From JAXGQD01 sp964401615 (lineage in GTDB: Bacteria > Bacillota > Clostridia > Saccharofermentanales > Fastidiosipilaceae): DNA of 13,543 nucleotides. Made by a program: the position numbers and the translations under genes. Positions 1-6,707 of the stretch are shown piece after piece. The number at the start of each line of letters is the position of its first letter. The first letter of the stretch is position 1. The notes under the pieces are model-generated. The model was not told the origin of the DNA. It worked only from the letters and a program-made list of their open reading frames with translations, and searched no databases. Location: positions 1-13,543 of the forward strand of contig CAYNZF010000055.1 in assembly GCA_964401615.1 (NCBI GenBank), in the 5' to 3' direction.

Positions 1-51
1 GAGCTGGGTGAAAAAGCCGTGTATCTTGGCCGCAAGGCATTCAACATCTAA
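1..51 (+). CDS. C-terminal end of an unidentified protein (partial)
   Basis: An open frame enters from the left edge and ends at TAA 49-51, giving a 16-residue tail, ELGEKAVYLGRKAFNI. Codon use looks normal and a strong terminator follows 24 bases later, which supports a real gene end. The tail is too short to assign a family. Confidence 0.6.
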   Translation, partial: ELGEKAVYLGRKAFNI

Positions 52-75
52 GTTATTGTTTTAAAAACAAGAAAG

Positions 76-119
76 GCCTGTCTCAAGGAGGATGATTCCT
101 CAGGAGACAGGCTATTTTT
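76..119 (+). terminator. Intrinsic terminator of the left-edge gene
   Basis: A 9-bp perfect stem pairs GCCTGTCTC (76-84) with GAGACAGGC (104-112). A further AGGA/TCCT stem (86-89 with 97-100) sits inside it, and the hairpin is followed by TATTTTTC. The opposite strand has a shorter T-rich run (CTTTCTTG) after the hairpin, so it may also stop proS transcription, which converges from the right. It lies between the two convergent stop codons. Confidence 0.85.
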
Positions 120-181
120 CGTTTGTGAAAATTTGTTGCTTTGTGAAATTTTAGGATATTTGTACACTTAGCATGTGGGCA

Positions 182-1624
182 TTAATACGCTTTACCCCAC
201 AGGACCATCTGCTTGGACGGTTTTCCACAACAAACACAGGTCTCGGCCACCGTTTCCTGCTCAAACGGAATGCAGCGCGAAGTCGCTGATGTTTCTTCTT
301 TGATCTTCTCTTCACAAGCGAGTTCGCCGCACCACATTGCTTTGACAAAGCCGGGTTTGGTCCGGATCAGCGCCTTGAACTGTTCATAATCCTGCGCCGT
401 ATAGATGCGCGAATTGAGGCTTTCTGCCGCACGCGCGAGCAGATCGGCCTGCATGGTCTCCAGCAGTTCAGGCAGTTTTTGACTTAAGTCAGTCAGGGGT
501 AAAGTCAGCTTCTCCCCGGTGTCGCGCCTTGCCACCAGCGCTTGTCCGGCCTCAATGTCGCGTGGCCCGATCTCGAGTCGCAGCGGCACACCCTTCATCT
601 CATATTCACTGAACTTCCAGCCCGGTGATTTGTCCGTTTCATCCAATTTCACGCGCAGACCCGCAGCCTTCAAGCTTGCCAGAATTTCACGCGCTTTCTC
701 CAGCACGCCTTCCTTGTGTTGAGCGACAGGCACAATGATGACCTGCGTTGGAGCGATATGCGGCGGCAGCACCAGGCCGCTGTCATCGCTGTGCACCATG
801 ATGAGCGCGCCGATGATGCGCGTACTCATGCCCCAGGAGGTTTGATGAACGTACTGCAGCTTGTTCTCGCGGTCACTATATGTGATGTCAAAAGCACGGG
901 CAAAACCGTCGCCGAAATAATGCGTCGTGCCGGATTGCAGGGCCTTGCCGTCATGCATCATCGCTTCGATCGTGTAGGTGGCTTCCGCACCGGCGAATTT
1001 TTCTTTATCGGTTTTGCGCCCTTGAATCACCGGAATGGCCAGATCCTCTTTCACGAAATCGCGATAAATATCCAGCATGCGTAAGGTTTCTTCCATCGCC
1101 TGCTCTTTGTTTTCGTGGGCGGTGTGGCCTTCCTGCCAGTGAAATTCCAGACTCCTTAAGAAAGGACGGGTGGTTTTTTCCCAACGTACAACGGAAACCC
1201 ACTGATTGTAAAGCTTTGGTAAATCGCGGTAGGACTGAATGATTTTCGCGTAATGCTCACAGAACAGCGTTTCGGAAGTCGGCCGGATAGCCAGGCGCTC
1301 CTGCAGCGTTTCCATGCCGCCCATGGTCACCCAGGCGACCTCAGGCGCGAAGCCTTCAACATGATCTGCTTCCTTTTGTAAAAGGCTCTCGGGGATGAAC
1401 ATCGGCATGAGCACATTTTCATGATCGCTGTCTTTGAAACGTCGGTCCAGACCGCTGCGCACAGCCTCCCAGAGGGCATTGCCCAAAGGCCGCAAAATCA
1501 TGCAGCCGCGCACGCTTGAGTAGTCGATGAGTTCTGCTTTGGTGACGACGTCCGTGTACCATTGCGTAAAATCTTGCTCCCGAGAGGTGATCGCCTCAAC
1601 GAGTTTCTTTTTTTCTTTAGCCAT
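182..1624 (-). CDS. proS: Prolyl-tRNA synthetase, archaeal/eukaryote-like short type
   Basis: This is a 480-residue class II aminoacyl-tRNA synthetase that charges tRNA-Pro with proline in the cytoplasm. Visible landmarks are the motif 1 region (about 65-80, VLMPMFIPES), the RPTSE proline-site segment (114-118), motif 2 (about 147-170, RWEKTTRPF then FHWQEGHTAH), and motif 3 (about 264-282, GMSTRIIGALIMVHSD). An anticodon-binding domain follows (about 293-400). The C-terminal domain has Cys432, Cys437, Cys463, Cys465 and Cys466, likely zinc ligands, and ends in a terminal Tyr as is usual for this type. The INS editing domain of the long bacterial ProRS is absent. The ATG at 1622-1624 has an AGGAG (1631-1635) seven bases upstream. 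That site overlaps the stop codon of the preceding cyclase gene, and the genes are 9 bases apart, so translation is probably coupled. Confidence 0.96.
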   Translation of the reverse strand: MAKEKKKLVEAITSREQDFTQWYTDVVTKAELIDYSSVRGCMILRPLGNALWEAVRSGLDRRFKDSDHENVLMPMFIPESLLQKEADHVEGFAPEVAWVTMGGMETLQERLAIRPTSETLFCEHYAKIIQSYRDLPKLYNQWVSVVRWEKTTRPFLRSLEFHWQEGHTAHENKEQAMEETLRMLDIYRDFVKEDLAIPVIQGRKTDKEKFAGAEATYTIEAMMHDGKALQSGTTHYFGDGFARAFDITYSDRENKLQYVHQTSWGMSTRIIGALIMVHSDDSGLVLPPHIAPTQVIIVPVAQHKEGVLEKAREILASLKAAGLRVKLDETDKSPGWKFSEYEMKGVPLRLEIGPRDIEAGQALVARRDTGEKLTLPLTDLSQKLPELLETMQADLLARAAESLNSRIYTAQDYEQFKALIRTKPGFVKAMWCGELACEEKIKEETSATSRCIPFEQETVAETCVCCGKPSKQMVLWGKAY

Positions 1625-1633
1625 ATTTGTCTC

Positions 1634-3037
1634 CTATTCCTTGGATGGGTTTAAAATCACTAAGAGCTCTGAAGGATCGCGCACCAGGACTTTGTACGCG
1701 GAATCTCCCAGACTCGAGACGGTAACGGTGATGGGCATATTTTGCAAACTATATGTCGAACCGGCAGCGAATTCAGCGCTGATGGCTGCGAGGTCCAAAT
1801 CGGAAAAATTAATTTTCGCCACGACGGTACTGCGGGTGATGCGCTGAATATATTTCGAACGCGCTTCCAGGCGAAGGTTGAGGATGTTTTCTTCGCTGAG
1901 GCTGAAATCGATACCCGCCTCTTCCAATTTCTCGACCCCGGCAATCTGGATATTCACGTCGTTGAGGGTGGTTTCCTGGATCGGATTGGTGGTTATCTGC
2001 ACGTAAGCGGACAAAGCGATGGCCAAAAGCAAAGAGATCATCTGAAGAAAAAGGCGGTTACTGCGTCTAGGCGGCGCTTTTTTAATGTCGGGCACCACAA
2101 CACCCTCCGCCTCAGCGGTAATCGAGTTGTCATCCGGCTTGTGACTGAAAAGACTGCGCAGGCCACGCATGGAACCGTGCTCATTTTCGGAAGTGAAAAG
2201 TTTATGCAAAACGACCCGCAGCGAATCACCATTTTCCATAGGATACAAGCGCCCGCCCACAGTAAGGGAAATTTTTCCGCGTTCTTCCGAGACGACAACG
2301 GCCACCGCGTCACCGATTTCACTGGCACCCACCGCGGCTCTGTGGCGTGTACCAAAATCACGTCGCATGTGATAAGTGTCGGACAGCGGCACATGGCAGC
2401 GCGCAGCGAAAACCCTGCCGTTGCGGATCAGGACGGCTCCGTCGTGCAAAGGTGAGCCTTTGTAAAAAACCTGTTCTAAAAAAGTGGATGTCGCGGCCGC
2501 GTCTACGACCACTGCCGTTCCCTGAACCAGCTCGCCCAGTTTGGTTTTTCTTTCGATGATGATGAGTGCGCCTGTTTTGGTCGAAGCCATGCGTTCAGAA
2601 GCGGTCACGATCGCGTCGATCATGGCATTCGTCGAATCGGTTTGTTCTTGTGTGTCTGAGGAAATGGCATCGACAAAGCGCAAGGAACTGCGCCCTACCG
2701 TTTCCAGGGCGCGCCTGAATTCAGGCTGAAAAATAACCACAAAACCGATGGCCAGCAGGGACAGCGAATTCGACAGCACGAAATTGATCGTGGTCAGGCC
2801 AAGCAAATTTCCCAAAATCGAAAAGAGTGCAATGAAAATAAGTCCTTTTAGAAGCTGCCAGGCGCGGGAGTCATTCAGTAAACGCAAAAGAAAATAAATG
2901 GCCGCAGTCGAGACAAGCACATCGATGAGCATGAGAACCACATCCGCCGGGCCGCCGAACAGCAGCCAACCCGAGGAAAAATCCGTCACAAAGCTGGTAA
3001 AAAATTTTCCGATACTTTCAAATGCCTGTGTCGCCAC
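1634..3037 (-). CDS. cdaA: CdaA-type diadenylate cyclase fused to a YbbR/CdaR-like domain
   Basis: The 467-residue protein should make c-di-AMP from two ATP at the membrane. About 33-105 hold three hydrophobic segments typical of CdaA, ending in VIFQPEFRRALE. The DAC domain (about 120-285) carries both signature motifs, DGA (199-201, in SPLHDGAVLI) and GTRHRAA (229-235). Ordinary CdaA ends near here at roughly 270-280 residues. This protein continues through a polar linker (about 290-325), another membrane segment (about 329-347), and an exported-looking beta-rich region (about 352-465) resembling one YbbR repeat of CdaR, the CdaA regulator that is usually encoded by the next gene. The start is GTG at 3035-3037, with GGGG five bases upstream and AGGAG further back. 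Two nearby ATGs upstream are out of frame. No glmM follows, and proS is next. The cyclase call is firm. The YbbR assignment rests on topology, position and general resemblance. Confidence 0.9.
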   Translation of the reverse strand: MATQAFESIGKFFTSFVTDFSSGWLLFGGPADVVLMLIDVLVSTAAIYFLLRLLNDSRAWQLLKGLIFIALFSILGNLLGLTTINFVLSNSLSLLAIGFVVIFQPEFRRALETVGRSSLRFVDAISSDTQEQTDSTNAMIDAIVTASERMASTKTGALIIIERKTKLGELVQGTAVVVDAAATSTFLEQVFYKGSPLHDGAVLIRNGRVFAARCHVPLSDTYHMRRDFGTRHRAAVGASEIGDAVAVVVSEERGKISLTVGGRLYPMENGDSLRVVLHKLFTSENEHGSMRGLRSLFSHKPDDNSITAEAEGVVVPDIKKAPPRRSNRLFLQMISLLLAIALSAYVQITTNPIQETTLNDVNIQIAGVEKLEEAGIDFSLSEENILNLRLEARSKYIQRITRSTVVAKINFSDLDLAAISAEFAAGSTYSLQNMPITVTVSSLGDSAYKVLVRDPSELLVILNPSKE

Positions 3038-3215
3038 TGATTCCCCATTACTCCTGCCATTGTTCGATTGTCACCGAAAAGATGCTCTGCATAATTCTAT
3101 CACAGACCGCGGCTTTCTAACGCCCGGAAGAACAAAATAAATGACGTAAAGACGTTCAAGTGAAGGATTGTGCATGAGCGCTTCTGCAGCGCTTGTCAGG
3201 AGTGGGCTTTTTACA

Positions 3216-3740
3216 TCACTTCCAGGCGATTTTGGCCGGATGCGCTTCATTTTCAACCGCTTCGGTGCGCAAAGCTTGCTCCATACGCAGGCATTCTGCA
3301 GCGGCAAATGCTTCCACAAGCGCCCAATCGGTTTCCGGGCCCAATTCCTCATAGGCCAGCGCAAGGGCCCCATAAAGAGCGAGCCCGATGCAGTGGCGAG
3401 CCGAGTGAATACTTGAGGCCGACTGGCCGATCGCGCGCGCCGCAGCCTGCGCGGCAGGATCACCTTCGCTTTCTCGAGCCGCTGCGTGGCAGGCTAGAAT
3501 GGCGGCTTTGGCTTCCGGCAGTTTAATTTTTCCCGCCAGCCAGGTGCGCGCAGCTGTCAGGGCCGCCGCGGGTCGCGGATCAGCGGGGACGTGTCTACTA
3601 TATAGTGGCAGTAAATGTTTTTCTGAATATTCAACACACCAATTGACCAGAGTTTCTTTACTCTGAGTTTCAATCAGAGCTTTCAACGAGGTTAGATAGG
3701 GGGCATTCAGGTTTGAAAGCGCTTTTCGAGCTTTTCGCAT
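3216..3740 (-). CDS. Imm-5-like putative immunity protein
   Basis: This 174-residue, alanine-rich, largely helical protein has no signal peptide or membrane segment. It resembles a family usually annotated as 'putative immunity protein' (Imm-5-like). Recalled family features that match include the opening RKARK with LNAPYLTSL, ETQSKETLVNWC (about 24-35), DPRPAAAL...ARTWLAGKIKLPEAK, CHAAARE, AQAAARAIGQ and the C-terminal AVENEAHPAKIAWK. The biochemical function is unknown to me; the immunity label comes from family naming, and no toxin gene is visible here. The ATG at 3738-3740 has a GGAGGT ribosome binding site about five bases upstream. It starts 12 bases after the DUF1905 gene, so the two form an operon. 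Confidence 0.75.
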   Translation of the reverse strand: MRKARKALSNLNAPYLTSLKALIETQSKETLVNWCVEYSEKHLLPLYSRHVPADPRPAAALTAARTWLAGKIKLPEAKAAILACHAAARESEGDPAAQAAARAIGQSASSIHSARHCIGLALYGALALAYEELGPETDWALVEAFAAAECLRMEQALRTEAVENEAHPAKIAWK

Positions 3741-3752
3741 GCTTTACCTCCA

Positions 3753-4040
3753 TCAAGATGGTGAGCTTGATTTTTCCCGCTCTCTAATTGTGACGGTCAC
3801 AAAATCACCGACCTGTTTCTTCAATTTGGCGCGAATGTCTTTCTTGAGGCCGATGATGTGGCCGGGAGTGCCCATACGCACCACTTGTCCATCGTAGGGT
3901 TCACCATCAAAAGTCGCATGGACCAGGACACGCCCTTTGCCAAACTCTGCCCTGACATCGAAGGGAACTTCAACGTAGGCACCATCAATGCCGGGCACAG
4001 GAAGAATTTCCGCGATAAAAGTATAGGTTTCAGGATTCAT
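3753..4040 (-). CDS. DUF1905 domain protein
   Basis: This 95-residue protein matches the DUF1905 pattern: a small beta-barrel-like domain with the opening YTFIAEI, GAYVEVPFDVRAEFGKGRV, VHATFDGEPYDGQVVRMG, GHIIGLKKDIRAKLKK and QVGDFVTVTI. In many bacteria the domain stands alone or is joined to a YdeI-like bacteriocin-protection domain; here it stands alone. The reaction or ligand is unknown. The ATG at 4038-4040 has AAGGA (4047-4051) about six bases upstream. It is the first gene of a two-gene unit with the Imm-5-like gene. Confidence 0.85.
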   Translation of the reverse strand: MNPETYTFIAEILPVPGIDGAYVEVPFDVRAEFGKGRVLVHATFDGEPYDGQVVRMGTPGHIIGLKKDIRAKLKKQVGDFVTVTIREREKSSSPS

Positions 4041-4314
4041 GTTTTTTCCTTTCAGGCCATATGTTTTATAATCGTTCCTCCGATTTGAGTTGGCCGCTTA
4101 GTTTCACGGGGATATCATCAACTAAAACCACGATTTTTCAACAAAGGCTGGGACGGAAGTAGCCCTCGCATCACAGTTTGAGTATAACGCGTCATCGGCC
4201 GGATGCGCATCCGTTGGAAAGCATGTCTCAAACGGAGCACATGCGTCAACACAAATAAAATCCCCTGGGCAAAATGATCACCCGTGCGCAGAAAATCTGA
4301 AGGTAGGTAAATTT
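4041..4314. other. Intergenic region with inverted repeats
   Basis: This divergent region lies between the DUF1905 gene (-) and the DsrE-like remnant (+), so it must hold promoters for both sides. TATAAA-like and TATAAT-like sequences occur at 4065-4072, but no convincing -35 box pairs with them. Two inverted repeats lie close together: a 14-bp palindrome at 4200-4213 and GCATGT/ACATGC (4221-4226 with 4239-4244). I see no coding sequence and no recognisable riboswitch. Confidence 0.4.
4200..4213. repeat. 14-bp perfect palindrome, possible operator
   Basis: CGGATGCGCATCCG reads the same on both strands. It lies about 100 bases upstream of the DsrE-like remnant and 160 bases from the DUF1905 start. 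Such a site can bind a dimeric regulator. No regulator gene is in the window, so its role is open. Confidence 0.35.
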
Positions 4315-4479
4315 ATGAAAATGGGTATCATTCTTGAAACAAAAGAGTACGAGAAGGCCTGGAACGCTTTTCGTTTCGCGGTCACCGCTAAAATGGAGGG
4401 ATCCGATTCATGCCCGATTTCAACGATGCTGGATTGCCTGGCACTTGTCGAATGGGCTGACAAAACGCTCACATTCTAA
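4315..4479 (+). pseudogene. DsrE-family sulfur-relay gene with its central part missing
   Basis: A short open frame of 54 codons runs from ATG 4315-4317 to TAA 4477-4479, with AAGGTAGG a few bases upstream as ribosome binding site. Its first 25 residues (KMGIILETKEYEKAWNAFRF, then AVTA) resemble the N-terminus of DsrE/TusD-like proteins. Its last part (EGSDSCPIST, then LVEWADKTLTF) resembles their C-terminus. A full member has about 110-115 residues, so roughly 60 are missing, and the two halves join in frame near residue 26 (about 4390). The missing stretch would include the CGTC-like cysteine motif that normally precedes the kept CPIST segment. Family members move persulfide sulfur or act in sulfur reduction, which fits the cassette further right. 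It is probably a decayed gene. Alternatives are a functional miniature or an assembly artefact. The resemblance is from memory, not from an alignment. Confidence 0.6.
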
Positions 4480-4635
4480 ATCAGCCGCTTTCCTTCTTGC
4501 ATCTCGACCTCTTTGGCGGCACGGAGTGTCATTTATCTGTGTAAGATCATGTAAAATTATTGTGATATCATAGCTGTTGCAATGTTTCCGGCAGGGAGCA
4601 GCATGCTTGAAAATTTTCGAAAAGGATGAACAACG

Positions 4636-5127
4636 ATGACAGATACAACAGCAGAAATAAGCATTAACGATAAAGACGTCCGGGAGGAACTCAGCGGCAC
4701 AGTTTCCGGAGCATCCGCCGCGTCTATCACAAAAAATCAGACCATGCCCTCTGTCGACGCCTGGCTTAAAGAAGCCAAAAACGATGAAAATGCAGGCCGG
4801 ATCGGTATGTACCTCACCCACAACGGTGTCGTGCGCAGCACAGCAAAAGCCGCGGCGCGGATGGGTGAAAAGGATACCAAGCCGGTTGTAGGGCTTTATT
4901 TTGCCTATGACACTGAAAAGGTCAGTCAAGCGATTGAAAAGACCCGGGAGATGGAAGGTATCCACTACGTTCGTGTCTGGCTAAACGAAGGTCAGCTTTC
5001 CGTTGGCGACGACATCATGCTCGTCCTCATCGGCGGCGATATCCGGCCACGTGTTATTGACGCGCTTCAAGCTCTTGTCAGCGAGATAAAAACAGAGTGT
5101 GTTGTAGAAACTGAAATCTATGAATAA
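4636..5127 (+). CDS. MoaE-like protein (molybdopterin synthase large-subunit family)
   Basis: This 163-residue soluble protein resembles a clostridial family annotated as MoaE. The core begins at about residue 37 (MPSVDAWLKEAK), followed by AGRIGMYLTHNGVVRSTAKA (54-73). The typical MoaE layout follows: YVRVWLNEGQLSVGDDIMLV (111-130), then IGGDIRPRVIDALQALVSEIKTE. MoaE partners thiocarboxylated MoaD to put sulfur into the molybdenum cofactor precursor. Lys152 could match the first catalytic lysine of E. coli MoaE, but the second (in PFWK) has no evident counterpart, so activity is uncertain. No moaD or other Moco gene is in view. The first 36 residues are polar and low in complexity. ATG 4636 is chosen because AAAGGA lies about nine bases upstream, whereas the internal Met37 has no ribosome binding site. 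Confidence 0.7.
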   Translation: MTDTTAEISINDKDVREELSGTVSGASAASITKNQTMPSVDAWLKEAKNDENAGRIGMYLTHNGVVRSTAKAAARMGEKDTKPVVGLYFAYDTEKVSQAIEKTREMEGIHYVRVWLNEGQLSVGDDIMLVLIGGDIRPRVIDALQALVSEIKTECVVETEIYE

Positions 5128-5227
5128 ACACGGGGCTTAACACTAGAACAAATCAGAACCCAAAGTTCGGCCGTGATGCTTTCGCTAAAAAGAAACTGCA
5201 GAATACCTCGGCGTATCTTTCATGTCC

Positions 5228-6106
5228 TCAAATGTCAAGATCACTGTCATATTTAGCCGCCTTTTTCCACCGTGCGTAGAGCTCTTTCAGCGGGGCATCA
5301 AGATAGCTTAATGCTTTGGTACTGATCAGGTCAGGTATACCGTAGGCGGCTTCCGCGATACTGCCTGTAATCGCAGCGAGGGTATCACTGTCGCCGCCGA
5401 GCGAAACCGCATTGCGGATCGCGTCCTCAAAACCCGTACTTTCCAGAAAAGCGATGACAGCCTGCGGAACCGTGTCCTGACAGCTTTCATTGAAGCGGTA
5501 GCTGGGACGAATCTGATCCAGTGATTGGCTCAGATCATAGCCGTACTCCTTCTCAATATGTGCTTTGATCTGCAGTTTATATTCTTCAAGGGTATAACGC
5601 TCGTTGAGGGGATTGCCCATGTCATCGCCATAGTCACCTGCGTAGAAACGGCACATAAATATCGCGTCTGTCACTGCCAGCGCTCCCTTGATGCCTTCAG
5701 GATGATTATGAGTCACAGCAGCGGACAGCTGAGCTCTTTCCCGGCCGTTCGCCGGCCACATTCCGGTTCGGGCACAAAATCCACAGTCCATCAGCCAGGC
5801 ACAGGGTGATACCCTCATCGCTGATCCGTTACCCCAACTGTTATATGGCTTGCGGTCATCGGACTGTATCCAGGTGCCGAAACGTCCGCCGTAACCGGCA
5901 TCCGGGTACAAACGCCCCCACTTCTTATAAGCGTCAATGAAATCATCGGCTTCTCCGCCGTTCATTAATGCCTCGGCCGTGGCGAGGGTCATCACGGTGT
6001 CGTCCGTGAAAAAGCAGTCGTCGCGGAACAAGGGGAAATCTTTTGTTTTGATGTTATGCCACTCATAGACCGAGCCCACGATGTCACCGATTATTGCTCC
6101 AAGCAT
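5228..6106 (-). CDS. ADP-ribosylglycohydrolase family protein
   Basis: This 292-residue protein belongs to the ADP-ribosyl-hydrolase (DraG/ARH) family, dinuclear-Mg2+ enzymes that remove ADP-ribose from proteins or other acceptors. Visible motifs are GAIIGDIVGS (3-12), the metal-binding FTDDTVMT (33-40), WGNGSAMRVSP in the middle, THNHPEGIKGA, and the second metal motif GGDSDT (237-242, Asp239 and Asp241). All key acidic residues are present and the length is normal, so it should be active. The substrate cannot be read from sequence. There is no signal peptide. ATG 6104-6106 is preceded by AGGAGGT with about seven bases spacing. It runs opposite to its neighbours. No ADP-ribosyltransferase partner such as DraT is visible. 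Confidence 0.93.
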   Translation of the reverse strand: MLGAIIGDIVGSVYEWHNIKTKDFPLFRDDCFFTDDTVMTLATAEALMNGGEADDFIDAYKKWGRLYPDAGYGGRFGTWIQSDDRKPYNSWGNGSAMRVSPCAWLMDCGFCARTGMWPANGRERAQLSAAVTHNHPEGIKGALAVTDAIFMCRFYAGDYGDDMGNPLNERYTLEEYKLQIKAHIEKEYGYDLSQSLDQIRPSYRFNESCQDTVPQAVIAFLESTGFEDAIRNAVSLGGDSDTLAAITGSIAEAAYGIPDLISTKALSYLDAPLKELYARWKKAAKYDSDLDI

Positions 6107-6413
6107 TGTTCTGACCTCCTCGTCGCTTCACACCCATTTTTTGTCTTCAGCCATTTACGTTTCTTGATCATCGAAACAACCTCCTCAAGCTTTCTTGTGA
6201 CTCAAGGATAGGACTTTTCATGTAACGCATGGTCGCTTGTCGGGCGACAAATCTAATGTTATTTGAATCTTTAATTATCGTAATTGCAGGGAATACTCGT
6301 ACATGCAAGGATTTCTTCGATTTTTTCAACGACAAGGCCGTCATCCATATTGTTCTGGTTGGCAAAATGTCATGGACGATTGTTTTATTTGAAATCTTTT
6401 TACTGCTGCCCAT
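6091..6413 (-). pseudogene. Possible frame-shifted gene remnant upstream of the ADP-ribosylglycohydrolase
   Basis: No single frame gives a convincing protein, but coding-like text switches between two minus-strand frames. Frame B (6413 to about 6363) reads SSKKISNKTIVHDIL. Frame A (about 6363-6289) reads ANQNNMDDGLVVEKIEEILA, then CTSIP. Frame B (about 6290-6192) reads AITIIKDSNNIRFVARQATM, then RYMKSPILESQE. Frame A (about 6192 onward) reads KLEEVVSMIKKRKWLKTKNG and ends at TAA 6091-6093. Joined, these make about 100 residues of plausible soluble protein. I do not recognise the family. A GAGGAG (6181-6186) followed by ATG 6169-6171 opens the last segment as a 26-codon reading frame that overlaps the glycohydrolase start by 16 bases. 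Frame splicing by eye is prone to over-reading, so this is tentative. Confidence 0.35.
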
Positions 6414-6707
6414 TAAGCCGACCGTCTATTTAAAAAGCCGCCCTATACCGCTTGCCCCTGCCGGAAATTACTCCTCTTTTCTGTTCATTATCTGATCCAT
6501 GTTATAAGGGCAAAACAAAGTCCGCTTATCATTAAAAGGACTTAAAAGTATTCTACCAATATTTATCTAAATATACTGCGCCGTCTTTCAAAAGTCCGGC
6601 ACATTTTAGATAATCAGGGACGTATGTGATACAATATTCTCGATTCAAACTGACCTAAATGTTTCAGTTCCAATAGGGAATGCAAAGCCTGACGGGGGGC
6701 AAATATC
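6414..6707. other. Intergenic region upstream of the ABC importer
   Basis: The region is AT-rich and has no convincing gene on either strand. It holds an extended -10 promoter candidate at 6627-6635. It also has three copies of AAGTCC or its complement (6518-6523, 6538-6543 inverted, 6592-6597), which could form either of two short hairpins. I see no S-box or other recognised sulfur riboswitch core. Confidence 0.4.
6627..6635 (+). promoter_or_regulatory. Extended -10 promoter candidate for the ABC importer
   Basis: TGATACAAT matches the extended -10 pattern (TGn plus TACAAT, one mismatch from TATAAT). The best -35 is weak: TTAGAT 18 bases upstream. It lies about 75-110 bases before the permease, depending on which start is used. 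Confidence 0.45.

Noticed and set aside
1742..2455. 237-codon plus-strand frame opposite the cyclase gene
   Set aside because: It lies antisense to the DAC domain and has no family resemblance.
3177..3193. AGCGCT-TCTGC-AGCGCT hairpin just downstream of the Imm-5-like gene
   Set aside because: The short stem is made of a self-palindromic hexamer, and no T-run follows on the minus strand. It is not convincing as a terminator.
4420..4965. 181-codon open frame on the minus strand across the MoaE-like gene
   Set aside because: It overlaps both the MoaE-like gene and the DsrE remnant, is rich in Cys, His and Phe in a shadow-like pattern, and has no ribosome binding site.
6229..6495. 88-codon plus-strand frame of hydrophobic character
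   Set aside because: There is no ribosome binding site or recognisable motif, and the minus-strand remnant explains the region better.
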